A DNA stretch of 64,000 nucleotides from Nocardioides sp. SYSU D00065 (GCF_017916425.1 NZ_JAFMSX010000001.1:992001-1056000); one strand, 5' to 3'; shown: positions 41,558 to 50,713, counted from the first letter of the stretch. Notes: a model not told the origin generated them from the sequence alone. Numbers and translations: made by a program.

Positions 41558-43405
41558 ATGAGCGGCATCGGGGGCGTGCGTGCCTTCGGGGCGGGGGCAG
41601 GTGCTGAAGCCGGCGCCGGTCCGGGGGTGGCGACCGAGGGGCTGCACCGGATGGCCGGGCACCTGCACCACCGCGGGCCGGACCGGACCTCGGTGTGGGT
41701 GGGCTCCGACATCGGCCTCGTCCACACCGGGCTGTCGGCGTCGCACCACGCGCCTCCCGAGCGACCCGTGCACTCCGCCGACGGGCGATGGGTGCTCGTC
41801 CTGGACGGGGTGGTCCTCAACCGCGACAGCCTGCGCCACTACCTCGACCGACCGTCCGACTGCGACGACGACGAGGTGGTCGCGGCCGGTCTGGCCGTCG
41901 AGGGCATCAGCTTCGCCGAACGGCTGCTCGGGCAGTTCGCCTTCGTGGCGCACGACCTGCGGACCGGCACCACCCACCTGGTGCGTGACCGGCTCGGCGT
42001 CGTGCCCCTGCACTACCGCCAGGTCCCCGGTGGCGTCGCGTTCGCCTCCGAGGTGAAGGCGCTGCTGGACGTCGGCCCGGCCCCGCAGGTGGACCGCCGC
42101 AGCCTCGACGCCTACCTCGCCACCCGGTCGGTGCCCGCACCCGACACGCTGTTCGAGGGCGTGAAGAAGGTGCGACCCGCGCACCGGGTCACCGTCACCG
42201 CCGGCGGCCATGTCGAGGAGGTCCGCTACTGGGCTCCGCCCGAGTGCGACCCGGACGGCACGTGGAGCGCCGCGGACGCCATCGAGGCGGTCGGCGACGG
42301 CGTGCGGGCGGCGGTCGAGGCCGCGCTGCGCGCCGGTACGCCGGGCACCCGGGTCGGCGTACACCTGTCCGGCCTCGCCGGCAGCCTGGTCGCCGCCCAC
42401 GCCCAGCAGCAGCGCGGCGACGAGCCGCTGCACACGTTCTCCGTCGACCTCGGCGACCGCCACCGCGGCACGCAGTCCCGGGAGGCGCGCACCAGCGCCA
42501 TGTTGGGCACCCTGCACCACGAGGTCAGGCTCGACGCGGCTGGCCTCGACGCTCTCTGGGGCCGGCTCACCTGGGCCCGCGAAGCCCCCCTGTCGGACCC
42601 GGGCGACGTCGCGACCTTCGTGCTCGCCCGCGCCGCCCGTGAGCACGTCGACGTGCTGCTCACCGGAGAGGGCAGCGAGGCCCTGTTCGGGGGACACGGC
42701 AGCCACCTGCTGGCTCGGATCGTCGACCAGTCCACCCAGCGGACGACCGGGTTGCGCTCGCGCGTCGCGGGGACCGTCGAACGTCACCTGTGCGGGACGT
42801 TCACCCCCGCCGAGCGCGAGCGGCTGCTCGGATCGCCCCCGCCCGCCGAGCGGCGGTCGTCGCCGGCCCTCGGCGTGGACCCCGTCGACCGGATGCTGCG
42901 CGAGGACCTGCGGCACCGGCTGTCCGACGACGTCCTCGAGCGCGAGGACCGCATGGCCGCAGCCGCCTCCGTCGGGACGCGTCCGTGCCTGCTGGACCAC
43001 CGCCTGGTCGAGCTGGCCTCCAGGCTGCCGGCGTCGGTCAAGTGGCGCGGCGGCATCGACCACTGGGTGCTGCGTGAGGCCGCCCGGCCGTTCCTGCCCG
43101 ACGCGGTCCTGGACCGCGCCGGCGCGGAGCCCCGGGTTCCGCTCCGCTCCTGGTTCCGCGACGGGCTGCGGGACGTGGCGCGCGAGCGGCTGACGGCCGA
43201 GGGGTCGTGGATCGGCCAGACGTTCGACCCGCGCGCGGTCCACGACGTGCTCGACCGGCACGAGCTCGGAGGACGACAGGCCCTCCGGCTGTGGACCCTG
43301 TTGAGCCTCGAGATGTGGCACGACAGCTTCTTCGGTGCCCCGCCGCCCGTCCCGGGACCGCGGCGGGAGCACCGCCGCGTCGCCGTTCCGGGGCAGCGCG
43401 GCTGA
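41558..43405 (+). CDS. Asparagine-synthetase-like protein with both active sites degenerate
   Basis: A 615-residue protein with the AsnB layout: an N-terminal class II glutaminase domain (about 1-200) and an adenylating synthetase domain. The N-terminus is MSGIGG, where functional enzymes have MCGI, so the nucleophilic Cys2 is Ser. The ATP-pyrophosphatase loop, normally SGGxDS, reads SGLAGS, and GEGSDE reads GEGSEA. The flanking landmarks HHRGPDRT, RDRLGVVPLHYR and FASEVKALL are normal. It is probably a scaffold, sensor or altered amidotransferase in polymer assembly. It lies 10 bases after the response regulator and upstream of the priming transferase. Confidence 0.85.
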   Translation: MSGIGGVRAFGAGAGAEAGAGPGVATEGLHRMAGHLHHRGPDRTSVWVGSDIGLVHTGLSASHHAPPERPVHSADGRWVLVLDGVVLNRDSLRHYLDRPSDCDDDEVVAAGLAVEGISFAERLLGQFAFVAHDLRTGTTHLVRDRLGVVPLHYRQVPGGVAFASEVKALLDVGPAPQVDRRSLDAYLATRSVPAPDTLFEGVKKVRPAHRVTVTAGGHVEEVRYWAPPECDPDGTWSAADAIEAVGDGVRAAVEAALRAGTPGTRVGVHLSGLAGSLVAAHAQQQRGDEPLHTFSVDLGDRHRGTQSREARTSAMLGTLHHEVRLDAAGLDALWGRLTWAREAPLSDPGDVATFVLARAAREHVDVLLTGEGSEALFGGHGSHLLARIVDQSTQRTTGLRSRVAGTVERHLCGTFTPAERERLLGSPPPAERRSSPALGVDPVDRMLREDLRHRLSDDVLEREDRMAAAASVGTRPCLLDHRLVELASRLPASVKWRGGIDHWVLREAARPFLPDAVLDRAGAEPRVPLRSWFRDGLRDVARERLTAEGSWIGQTFDPRAVHDVLDRHELGGRQALRLWTLLSLEMWHDSFFGAPPPVPGPRREHRRVAVPGQRG

Positions 43406-43809
43406 GGTCCCTGCCGCACCGCAACGCACGCGCTGCAACGCACGCGCCACCACGCACGGGCGGCACACCGAGGCGGCGGCCGAGGTGGGGGATCCTCGAC
43501 CGCCGCTGCTGGTCCGCCGGGTCGGAACGACGAGTCGTGGGGATCTCATCGTCCTCGGCAGCCGTCACGGCGCTCGAGGTGGGACGGCGTGCCACCCAGC
43601 GTGGTGCACCCGCCGCAAGACTAGGTTCTGGCGCCCGCGCCGCCCATCCCACCGAATGGGTATCTCCGGGCCGGCCCGTCGGTGGCGTGTCCCGGGCGTC
43701 TGCACGGCTTTCGCTCATTTGCGGCATGCCGTGACCGACCAGCGTTCCTAGGCTCGCACCACCGGGGCAGAGGGCATCCGGTGGGCAGCAACGGGGTGGG
43801 GGGCAGAGC
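43406..43809. other. Promoter-containing gap before the priming transferase
   Basis: This 404-base gap has no credible coding sequence. It contains a short tandem repeat (CAACGCACGCGC twice and a third partial copy, 43422-43460), an element CCCACCGAATGGGTAT at 43648-43663, and a possible -10 TAGGCT at 43749-43754. That leaves a leader of about 50 bases before the ATG at 43810. Confidence 0.6.
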
Positions 43810-45294
43810 ATGACGTACACGCCGATCAGGGCCGTCGCGTCCGAGGCCGAGCTGACGACGACACCGGTCCCCCGCCCGCGGGGCGCGGAGCCCGCCGAGC
43901 CGTCGACGACGGCCCTGTCGCCGGTCGCTCCCCCGCCGGCCGTGGTCGAGTTCGCGACCCGGGTCTCGTCCGGGCGACGCACGACTCGATCGGCCATCGG
44001 CGTCGACACCCTGCTCGCGCTCGCCCTCGCAGGCGCCGCGGCGGCCATGGGAGTCGTCCCGGCGCCGGTGGCGGCTCTCTCCGCCGCGTCCTGGCCGCTG
44101 CTGCTGCTGGCGGCCGGGCACTACCGGTACCCAGGTCTCGGCGGGACTGCCGGCGCCCGGTTGGGCATCGTCCTGGGCACCGGCGTGCGTGCGGCGGTGC
44201 TGGCACTGGCGGTGTCGCCCCTGTTCTTCACGGTCGACCTGACCGCGCTGGCCGCGCTGGTCGCCATCATGAGCCTCGCCAGCTCCGTCCCCCCGGTCGT
44301 CGGCGCGCGACGGCGCCGCCTCCGACTCGTGCTGGCCGGGCGCCCGCGCGACGTCCGGGAGGCGATGGCGGAGCTGCGCTCCTCCGGCAGCCCGGAGATC
44401 GTCGCCGCATGCTTGACCCGCCCCTCGAAGGTGCCTCTCGGCGACCTGCCGACGTACGTCGGCTTCGCGGACTCCTCCACCGTGGCGCACCGCCACCAGG
44501 CCGACGCGCTGGTGGTGCTCCCCGGCGCGCGCCTGACCCACCACGAGGTGCGCCGCCTGCACTGGGCACTGGCCGGCGTCGGCGCCGAGCTGTACCTTGG
44601 CACGGGCCTGCTGGACGTCGAGCCGCAGCGCACGCGAGTCGTGTCCGCCGCCGGCATCGACATCCTGCACGTCACCCCGCCCGTCCTGGACGGGCCCCGG
44701 CGTCTCCTCAAGGACGTCGTCGAGCGCTCGCTCGCCCTGGTCGCCTGGCTCCTCGCGCTGCCGCTGCTGGCGGCGCTGTGCCTGGCCATCCGGCTGGAGA
44801 CGCCCGGGCCCGCCCTGTTCCGCCAGGAGCGCATCGGCCGCAACGGCGTGGCCTTCACGATGCTCAAGCTGCGCTCGATGTGCGTCGAGGCCGAGCACGT
44901 GCGATCCGCCCTCACCGCCGTGAACGAGAAGGACGGCGTGCTGTTCAAGATCCAGCAGGATCCCCGCATCACGCCGCTCGGACGGATGCTGCGCCGCTAC
45001 TCCCTCGACGAGCTGCCCCAGCTGTGGAACGTGGTGCGTGGCGACATGTCGCTGGTCGGACCCCGGCCGGCGCTGCCGAGCGAGGTCGCCCAGTACGACA
45101 TCGACCCGCGGCGGCGCCTGGTCGTCAAGCCCGGCGTGACCGGCCTGTGGCAGGTCTCCGGTCGCTCGGACCTGACCTGGGCGGAGTCGGTCCGGCTGGA
45201 CCTCAAGTACGTCGACAACTGGTCGCTGGCCCTGGACGTGAAGATCCTGGTCCGCACCGTCCGGGCCGTCCTCGGCCACCGCGGCGCGTACTGA
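43810..45294 (+). CDS. Polyprenyl-phosphate sugar phosphotransferase (exopolysaccharide priming enzyme)
   Basis: A 494-residue membrane enzyme that transfers a sugar-1-phosphate to undecaprenyl phosphate, the first step of repeat-unit assembly. Four hydrophobic segments lie in residues about 60-160, and a Rossmann-like region (LVLAGRPRDVREAM) follows. The C-terminal catalytic part starts after a further membrane helix (SLALVAWLLALPLLAALCLAI) and contains the family motifs MLKLRSM, LDELPQLWNV and GDMSLVGPRPA, then VKPGVTGLWQVSGRSDLTW. The specific sugar is not predictable. A gap of 256 bases and an HNH gene separate it from the rest of the cluster. Confidence 0.93.
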   Translation: MTYTPIRAVASEAELTTTPVPRPRGAEPAEPSTTALSPVAPPPAVVEFATRVSSGRRTTRSAIGVDTLLALALAGAAAAMGVVPAPVAALSAASWPLLLLAAGHYRYPGLGGTAGARLGIVLGTGVRAAVLALAVSPLFFTVDLTALAALVAIMSLASSVPPVVGARRRRLRLVLAGRPRDVREAMAELRSSGSPEIVAACLTRPSKVPLGDLPTYVGFADSSTVAHRHQADALVVLPGARLTHHEVRRLHWALAGVGAELYLGTGLLDVEPQRTRVVSAAGIDILHVTPPVLDGPRRLLKDVVERSLALVAWLLALPLLAALCLAIRLETPGPALFRQERIGRNGVAFTMLKLRSMCVEAEHVRSALTAVNEKDGVLFKIQQDPRITPLGRMLRRYSLDELPQLWNVVRGDMSLVGPRPALPSEVAQYDIDPRRRLVVKPGVTGLWQVSGRSDLTWAESVRLDLKYVDNWSLALDVKILVRTVRAVLGHRGAY

Positions 45295-45537
45295 GCGCGC
45301 GTCGTCGGAGGGCGGTGCCGGCGTCCGCCCTGCTCGGCTCAAGCGGGCGGGCCATCTCGGAGGGAGTCGCCGAGGACGACTGACACGGCGCTGGAGGCGG
45401 TGGCGGAGAAGGACGCGGCGGGCCTGGGGCCGGCGGGCTGGGGCCGAGGACGGGATCCCGCCACACGGGCGCCACACTTGCTTCCGCGATCTCCACCGGA
45501 TGCGCCCCGAGCCATGGCCACCGTCAGTCGAATACGA

Positions 45538-45543
45538 TATAAT
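45538..45543 (+). promoter_or_regulatory. Leaderless consensus -10 (TATAAT) of the HNH gene
   Basis: TATAAT ends seven bases before the ATG at 45551, in the most AT-rich spot of the surrounding DNA. TGGCCA at 45515-45520 is a possible -35 at 17-base spacing. Confidence 0.7.
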
Positions 45544-45550
45544 CGAACAC

Positions 45551-46954
45551 ATGATCGAGACGCTGGCAGGACCGCGAGGCGCAGGGGTCGAGGACCTCTC
45601 CGCCACCGCGCTGCTGGCTGCGATCAAGGAGCGGAAGGCCACAGAGCACCGCGCCGCCGCCGACCAACTCGACCTCGCCGCACGATGGGCCGACCTGCAC
45701 CCACCGGAGTCCATCCACTCCGCCGCCTCGTTCACCGTGCCCGGATGTGATCACGAGGAGCCCATCGCCGGCGAGGGTGCGCCGTTGGTGGCGGAGTTCT
45801 GCGTCGCCGAGCTCGGCGCCGTCCTCGGGATCTCGACGACGTCGGCGAAGCGGCTCATCGGGCACGCGCTCGAGCTGCGGCACCGGCTGCCGCGGCTGTG
45901 GGCGCAGGTCCAGTCAGGTGCCGTGCCGGCGTGGCGGGCGCGGTCGGTCGCCGAGGCCACGATCCACGCCACACCCGCGCTCACCCCCGAGGCAGCGGGC
46001 TGGGTCGACTCCCAGGTCGCCGCGGTCGCCGGGCGGGTGGGGCCGGCGCAGCTGGACAGGCTGGTCGCTGAGACGATCAAGCGGTTCGACCTGGCCGCGC
46101 CCGATCCCGCTGGGGATCCGGAGGACGGCTACCTGTCCGTGGACCCGCGCCACGCCACGATCGACACGCAGGACGTGCACTACGCCGGGACCATGCGCCT
46201 CGAGGCCGAGCTCGATCTCGCCGACGCCCTCGACCTCGACCGGGCGCTCGCGCATGGCGCCGCGACGCTGGCCGCGCTCGGCTCCGCTGAAACGCTGGAC
46301 GCCCGGCGCGCCAAAGCGCTCGGCGACCTGGCCCGCACCCAGACCGCCCTCGACCTCCACACCCAAGGCAATGCCGAGGCGCGGGCAGCTGACGGGCTCC
46401 CCGTCGCGCGGGAGGTCGTCCTCCACGCCCACTTCGACGCCACGGCTTGCGGCGACCAGACGGTGTTCGGGCCCACGGGTCGCATGGAGGAAGGCCAGCG
46501 GCTCCTGCTGCTCGACCAGGTCAAGGGGTGGTGCGCCGACACGCGCACCAAGGTCACCATCAAGCCGGTCATCGACCTCACCGCCGAGCTCACCTCGCCG
46601 GGCTACGACATCCCCGACCGCATCCGCGAGCAGGTCGTCCTCCGCGACCGGACGTGCGTCTTCCCCTGGTGCAGCCGGCCCGCCCGTGGCTGCGACATCG
46701 ACCACGTCATCCCCTACGACCCGGACGCGCACGCAGGCGGCCGGCCGCAGCCCGGACCGACCACCACGTCGAATCTCGCCGCGTTGTGTCGGCGCCACCA
46801 CCGATTGAAGACTCACTCCGCCTGGCGGTACAGCATCACCGGACCAGATGCGTTGGAGTGGACCAGCCCCCACGGCCACCGGTTCAGACGAGATCCGTCC
46901 GGCACCACCGCACTCGACGACCCACCACCGGTCCCGCTGCCACGCCGACAATGA
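45551..46954 (+). CDS. HNH endonuclease, DUF222 (13E12-repeat) family
   Basis: A 467-residue protein. The long N-terminal helical region is DUF222 (CDHEEPIAGEGAPLVAEFCVAELGAVLGIST, ARSVAEATIHATPALTPEAA). The C-terminal HNH nuclease motif is complete: RTCVFPWCSRPARGCDIDHVIPYD, then NLAALCRRHHRLKTH. Such genes are multicopy in many actinobacteria and behave like selfish nuclease genes; their cellular role is unproven. The ATG at 45551 is set by the leaderless consensus promoter rather than the longer frame. It stands alone between the priming transferase and a repeat array, interrupting the polysaccharide cluster. No flanking inverted repeats were seen. Confidence 0.9.
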   Translation: MIETLAGPRGAGVEDLSATALLAAIKERKATEHRAAADQLDLAARWADLHPPESIHSAASFTVPGCDHEEPIAGEGAPLVAEFCVAELGAVLGISTTSAKRLIGHALELRHRLPRLWAQVQSGAVPAWRARSVAEATIHATPALTPEAAGWVDSQVAAVAGRVGPAQLDRLVAETIKRFDLAAPDPAGDPEDGYLSVDPRHATIDTQDVHYAGTMRLEAELDLADALDLDRALAHGAATLAALGSAETLDARRAKALGDLARTQTALDLHTQGNAEARAADGLPVAREVVLHAHFDATACGDQTVFGPTGRMEEGQRLLLLDQVKGWCADTRTKVTIKPVIDLTAELTSPGYDIPDRIREQVVLRDRTCVFPWCSRPARGCDIDHVIPYDPDAHAGGRPQPGPTTTSNLAALCRRHHRLKTHSAWRYSITGPDALEWTSPHGHRFRRDPSGTTALDDPPPVPLPRRQ

Positions 46955-46966
46955 CCCCGCCCCACA

Positions 46967-47906
46967 CCCCGCCGCTCCGATGACGGCGGGGGTACGAGCA
47001 CGCACGGATGCCGCGGTGGCCGGAACACCGTCGCCCGTAGTGACCCGTCAGGCGCCTCCCCTCCTCGGTCCGCCGCCGCCTGCATCGCACTGGCGCAGCC
47101 GTGCCCCAAGCCTGGGCAGGACCACCGGCCGGGTGCAGGGACGTCGGGGACGACGTGTGGCGCTACCAGCCCTCAAACCACCGCAGCTGGACGGCCAAGT
47201 GTTCGCGAGCGCCGGCTCTCCGAGGCCAGTGCCGGGCGCACGGTGGTCCTGGACGCAGCTCTACCCCCGCCGCTCCCTTGACGGCGGAGCCTCGAGCACG
47301 TGCGGACGACGCGGTGGCCCAAACGCCGTCGCCCGCAGTGCAGGCGCCTGCCCTCCTCGGTCCGCCACGCCTGATCCCACTGGCGCAGGCCTGCCCAAGC
47401 CGGGGCAGGACCGCCGGCCGGCTGCAGGCACGTCGGGGACGACGTGTGGCGCTACCAGCCCTCAAACCACCGCAGCTGGACGGCCAAGGTGTCCCGAGCG
47501 CCGGCTCTCCGAGGCCAGTGCCGGGCGCACGGTGGTCCTGGACGCAGCTCTACCCCCGCCGCTCCATTGACGGCGGAGCCTCGAGCACGCACGGACGACG
47601 CGGTGGCCGAATACCGTCGCCCGTAGCGCCTGGTCAGGAGCCACTGCACTCCTCGGCCGCCGCCGCCTGGATCCCACCGGCGCAGCCGTGCCCAAGCCGG
47701 GGCAGGACCACGGCCGGATGCAGGGACGTCGGGGACGACGTGTGGAGCCACCCACCCTGAGACGGCCGCAGCTCGAAACTCCAAGGGGCCGCCGAGCGCC
47801 TGACTTGCGAGGCCAGTGCCCGGCGCACGAAGGTCACGTCCCGGCGCCCGATCCATACCGCCGCGCCGATGACGGCCGGGGGACGACGGAGGGACGACGC
47901 CTGGCG
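46967..47906. repeat. Tandem array of ~290-300-bp units carrying decayed copies of a sulfotransferase gene end
   Basis: Unit starts recognisable by CCCCGCCGCTCC are at 46967, 47265 and 47554 (spacing 298 and 289), with a shortened fourth start at 47855. The last about 100 bases of each unit match the 3' end of the sulfotransferase gene at 47907-48740, including the stop region (GCTACCAGCCC) and the CCGAGGCCAGTGCC block. In units 1-3 this stretch is frameshifted and substituted, so they are not genes. Unit 3 is more diverged than units 1 and 2. No intact gene was found in this 952-base stretch. Confidence 0.85.
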
Positions 47907-48740
47907 CTACCAGCCCCAGGACTCCCGCAGCCTGAACCCGAAGGTGCTCTCGAGAGCCTCGACCTCCGAGGCCAGTGCCCGGCGCACGAACATCACGTCG
48001 CTGGCCCCGGGCCGCACCGCGGCGCGGTCGATCGGGCGGTAGAGGGCGCGATGCACCAGCGGCGAGCGCTTGACCGCCCCGACCAGCCGGGCGCCGTCGT
48101 GCTCGCGCACCCAGTCGGCGCCGCGTCGCACGGTCGCGGCCACCCGCACCGACCGCGCCCTCGCCGCCGGGAGCTTGGCCTCGAGGTCCTTGGGCGCGAG
48201 CGGGAGCCGGGCGATCCCGAGCGTGTCCGTGACGCCGTCGAGGAACGCCTGCGGGTCGGCCTCGAGGTCGTCGAAGAGGGCGACGTGGACGTTGTCTCGG
48301 GAGAAGTGCTGCAGGAAGCGGTCCAGCCCGGTCGCGTAGCGCCCGTGCTCCAGCAGCTCGGGACAGCTGCGCAGCGCCTCGGCGAAGGTGTCGGGCCCGA
48401 TGCCGTGCTTGCGCATGTAGAGGTACGACGACCAGGCGCGGTCCACCGGGTCGCGCAGCGAGACCATGATCTTGATGTCGCCGAGCGCGTCGTGGATGCG
48501 CTGCGCCGCCTCGGGGTGGAACAGGTAGTCCTGACAGACCTCACCGACGACCTTCTCCTCCCGCGCGTCCTTGAACTGCGCGGCGTACCAGTCCAGGCCG
48601 CGGTCGTGGTAGCGGTCGAAGAAGTAGAGGTCCTTCGAGGGCGTGAGGTAGCAGTCCGGGTGCTTGATCAGCGTCTCGTGCAGCCACGACGACCCGGCCT
48701 TGTCCGGGCCGACGTAGAGGAAGTTGGGCAGACGGCTCAT
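47907..48740 (-). CDS. Sulfotransferase (PAPS-dependent, Sulfotransfer_1-like)
   Basis: A 277-residue sulfotransferase-fold protein. The 5'-phosphosulfate-binding loop is YVGPDKAGSSWLHETL near the N-terminus. The 3'-phosphate-binding segment is MVSLRDPVDRAWSSYLYM. KDLYFFDRY is typical of the heparan-sulfate-like bacterial branch. The C-terminal helix VRRALASEVEALESTFGFRL is the segment repeated in decayed form downstream. It probably sulfates a sugar of the polymer built here. The ATG overlaps the glycosyltransferase stop (ATGA), and it is last in its operon. Confidence 0.9.
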   Translation of the reverse strand: MSRLPNFLYVGPDKAGSSWLHETLIKHPDCYLTPSKDLYFFDRYHDRGLDWYAAQFKDAREEKVVGEVCQDYLFHPEAAQRIHDALGDIKIMVSLRDPVDRAWSSYLYMRKHGIGPDTFAEALRSCPELLEHGRYATGLDRFLQHFSRDNVHVALFDDLEADPQAFLDGVTDTLGIARLPLAPKDLEAKLPAARARSVRVAATVRRGADWVREHDGARLVGAVKRSPLVHRALYRPIDRAAVRPGASDVMFVRRALASEVEALESTFGFRLRESWGW

Positions 48741-49690
48741 GACAGTCCCCTTCCGAAGCGACGCGCCATGGTGAGCAGGCGCTGGTGGTCCGTGCCGGGT
48801 CCGGCGACGGCGAGGGCGAGCCAGGCGTACGGCACCGCGGGGTGGCGGCGCAGCGCCCGGCCGGCCAGGCGGGCAGCGACCCGTCGCTCGCCGGCGGCCG
48901 CGCGGGCGTAGGCGATCTGTCCGAGGATGCGCGCGTGCCCGCGCCGGTGCGAGCCGAAGTCCGGGTGCTTGTCCAGCAGGTACTCCAGCGCCGTCGCGGT
49001 GTTGAGCCAGCGGTCACGGAACCAGGACGGGACGTCCTTGCGGATGTCGGCGAGGGTCTCCTGGACGACGCCGACCCGCCCGACGAGGCTCGCCCGCAGC
49101 AGCCAGTCGTAGTCCTCGCCGTAGCCGTGCGGCAGCTGCTCGTCGTAGAGGCCGGCGAGGTCGAAGGCCGAGCGGCGCATCATGAGGTTGGAGCTGTGCA
49201 GCTCCTTGACGCGGTTGTGCAACAGCCGCTCGTGCGTGACGACGCCCTGGGTGGCCACCCACTCCACGTCGGCCTGCGATCCCATCAGCAGCCGGATGCC
49301 GGTGCCGACGACGACCAGCGACGGGTCCTCCTCGAGGCGCTGCACCTGCTTGCGCACCTTCGTCGGGTGCCACAGGTCGTCGTCGTCGCAGCTGGCCACG
49401 AGGTCGCCCCGGGAGGCGAGCACGCCGGTGTTGCGGGCGCCGCACAGCCCACGGGTGCGCAGATTCGTCGTCGTGCGCACGAGGCGGCCGGGGCACGAGA
49501 GCGCCTCCAGGTCCTGGTCGGCCGGCTCCCCGTCGTGCACCACGAGCACCTCCATCGGGCCGGCGTAGTCCTGGTCGAGGATCGTGGCCAGCGTCTCGCG
49601 GAGCAGGTCGGGTCGCCCGTGCGTCGGGATGACGACGCTCACCAGCGGGCCTTCCCGCCCCGCCGCCGCTCGTGGTTGCTGTGTCGTCAC
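48737..49690 (-). CDS. Family 2 glycosyltransferase
   Basis: A 317-residue GT-A-fold enzyme. The N-terminal VSVVIPTHGRPDLLRETLATILDQDY is the nucleotide-sugar strand. CDDDDLWHPTK carries the DxD metal motif, and GYGEDYDWLLRA holds the ED catalytic-base motif. A C-terminal helical tail (GERRVAARLAGRALRRHP) follows. It adds one sugar of the repeat unit in the cytoplasm; the sugar is not predictable. The GTG start overlaps the preceding sulfotransferase stop (GTGA), and the next sulfotransferase overlaps its own stop. Confidence 0.92.
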   Translation of the reverse strand: MTTQQPRAAAGREGPLVSVVIPTHGRPDLLRETLATILDQDYAGPMEVLVVHDGEPADQDLEALSCPGRLVRTTTNLRTRGLCGARNTGVLASRGDLVASCDDDDLWHPTKVRKQVQRLEEDPSLVVVGTGIRLLMGSQADVEWVATQGVVTHERLLHNRVKELHSSNLMMRRSAFDLAGLYDEQLPHGYGEDYDWLLRASLVGRVGVVQETLADIRKDVPSWFRDRWLNTATALEYLLDKHPDFGSHRRGHARILGQIAYARAAAGERRVAARLAGRALRRHPAVPYAWLALAVAGPGTDHQRLLTMARRFGRGLS

Positions 49691-50685
49691 TTCGCGATCC
49701 TCTCGTCGAGTCCGTGCCGTACGTCGGCGTGCGTGCGCTGCTGGGGCGGCCGCGGGGCGCGAGCGCCCGCGTAGCCGTAGCGGGCCAGCAGGGGCAGGGT
49801 CAGGCCCGTCACGACGGCGCGCGCCGCTGCCGGCATGTCGGTGGTCCAGGAGTCGTCCCGGCGCAGCCGCACCGTGCCGGACCGGAACCGCGACGGGTTC
49901 CCGGACAGCCCGTGACTGGGCTCGAGGACGAGCCCGCCGTCGTCCGTGCCGGGCAGCTCGTCGGCCACCACCGGTAGCCCGAGCGCGGTCGACGCGGCCA
50001 CCACGGAGCCCACCGGGTCGGCCACGAAGTCCTCGTAGCGCAGCCGCGCGCTGGGCACGCCTGCGCGCGCCACCAGCTCCATCTCGAGCTGGAGGGCGCT
50101 CCACTGGGCCGCCGACCGCCGCGCCGGGATGCGCCACATGGTGTCCGTGCCCGAGACGTCGTGGGGACGGAGCACCTCGCGCTGCCACGACCAGGCGACG
50201 GCGCGGGGATCGCGCACGACGTTGAGCACCCTCAGGTCGACGCCGGGAGCGCCGGCCAGGGCCTGCCCGAGGGCCGGGCCCTTGGACGCGTCCACCACGA
50301 CGCGGGCGCCGGTCACCTCCGCGACGGCACGGTAGATGGCGCTGTAGTCCGCGCGCAGGGAGGCGAGGGCGGCGGAGGGCTCTCCTCGCGGGCGCAGCAG
50401 GCCGGGCAGGTGGCGCTGGCGCGCGGATGCGTGGTGCGAGGACCGGATGCGGGCCAGCACCTCCTCCGACCAGCCGCCGAAGGCGAGCCGGCCCACTTCG
50501 TTCCACAGCGGGCAGCTCGAGAAGGAGCGTCCGCAGCCGCACAGCTCGTCGCGCGGCGCGACCGAGCGGGCGAGGTCGACCAGCTCTCCGACGTTCACCC
50601 AGCCGGGCACCGACCCCAGCACCCGCTCGACCAGCGTGGACCCCGACCGGCCGAAGCCCCCGAGATAGACGACGCAGACCCCCAT
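49687..50685 (-). CDS. Sulfotransferase-family protein with CxC cysteine motif
   Basis: A 332-residue sulfotransferase-fold protein of a different type from the terminal gene of this operon. The 5'-loop is YLGGFGRSGSTLVERVLG, LCGCGRSFSSCPLWNEVG is a cysteine cluster shared with the protein at 53838, and VVDASKGP and LNVVRDPRAVAWSW give the 3'-phosphate site. The C-terminus contains NPSRFRSGTVRLRRDDSW. Acceptor unknown. AGGGGGAGAG precedes the ATG; it lies 28 bases after the Alg13-type gene. Confidence 0.88.
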   Translation of the reverse strand: MGVCVVYLGGFGRSGSTLVERVLGSVPGWVNVGELVDLARSVAPRDELCGCGRSFSSCPLWNEVGRLAFGGWSEEVLARIRSSHHASARQRHLPGLLRPRGEPSAALASLRADYSAIYRAVAEVTGARVVVDASKGPALGQALAGAPGVDLRVLNVVRDPRAVAWSWQREVLRPHDVSGTDTMWRIPARRSAAQWSALQLEMELVARAGVPSARLRYEDFVADPVGSVVAASTALGLPVVADELPGTDDGGLVLEPSHGLSGNPSRFRSGTVRLRRDDSWTTDMPAAARAVVTGLTLPLLARYGYAGARAPRPPQQRTHADVRHGLDERIAK

Positions 50686-50713
50686 CAGCTCTCCCCCTCG
50701 TCGCCGTCGGCGC

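Noticed and set aside
43406-43809. Short reading frames in the gap before the priming transferase.
   Set aside because: No ribosome-binding site, no leaderless -10 spacing and no recognisable domain; the candidate promoter and repeats explain the gap better.
45305-45335. Terminator after the priming transferase (six-base GGGCGG/CCGCCC stem).
   Set aside because: The stem is short and such runs occur by chance in this GC-rich DNA.
45551-46954. Insertion sequence carrying the HNH gene.
   Set aside because: No terminal inverted repeats or target duplication could be found around the gene, and no transposase is present.
46955-47906. Small protein-coding genes in the repeat region (for example frames of 100-134 codons on the minus strand).
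   Set aside because: They share the same repeated frame debris, end in frameshifted copies of the sulfotransferase tail, and lack start signals.
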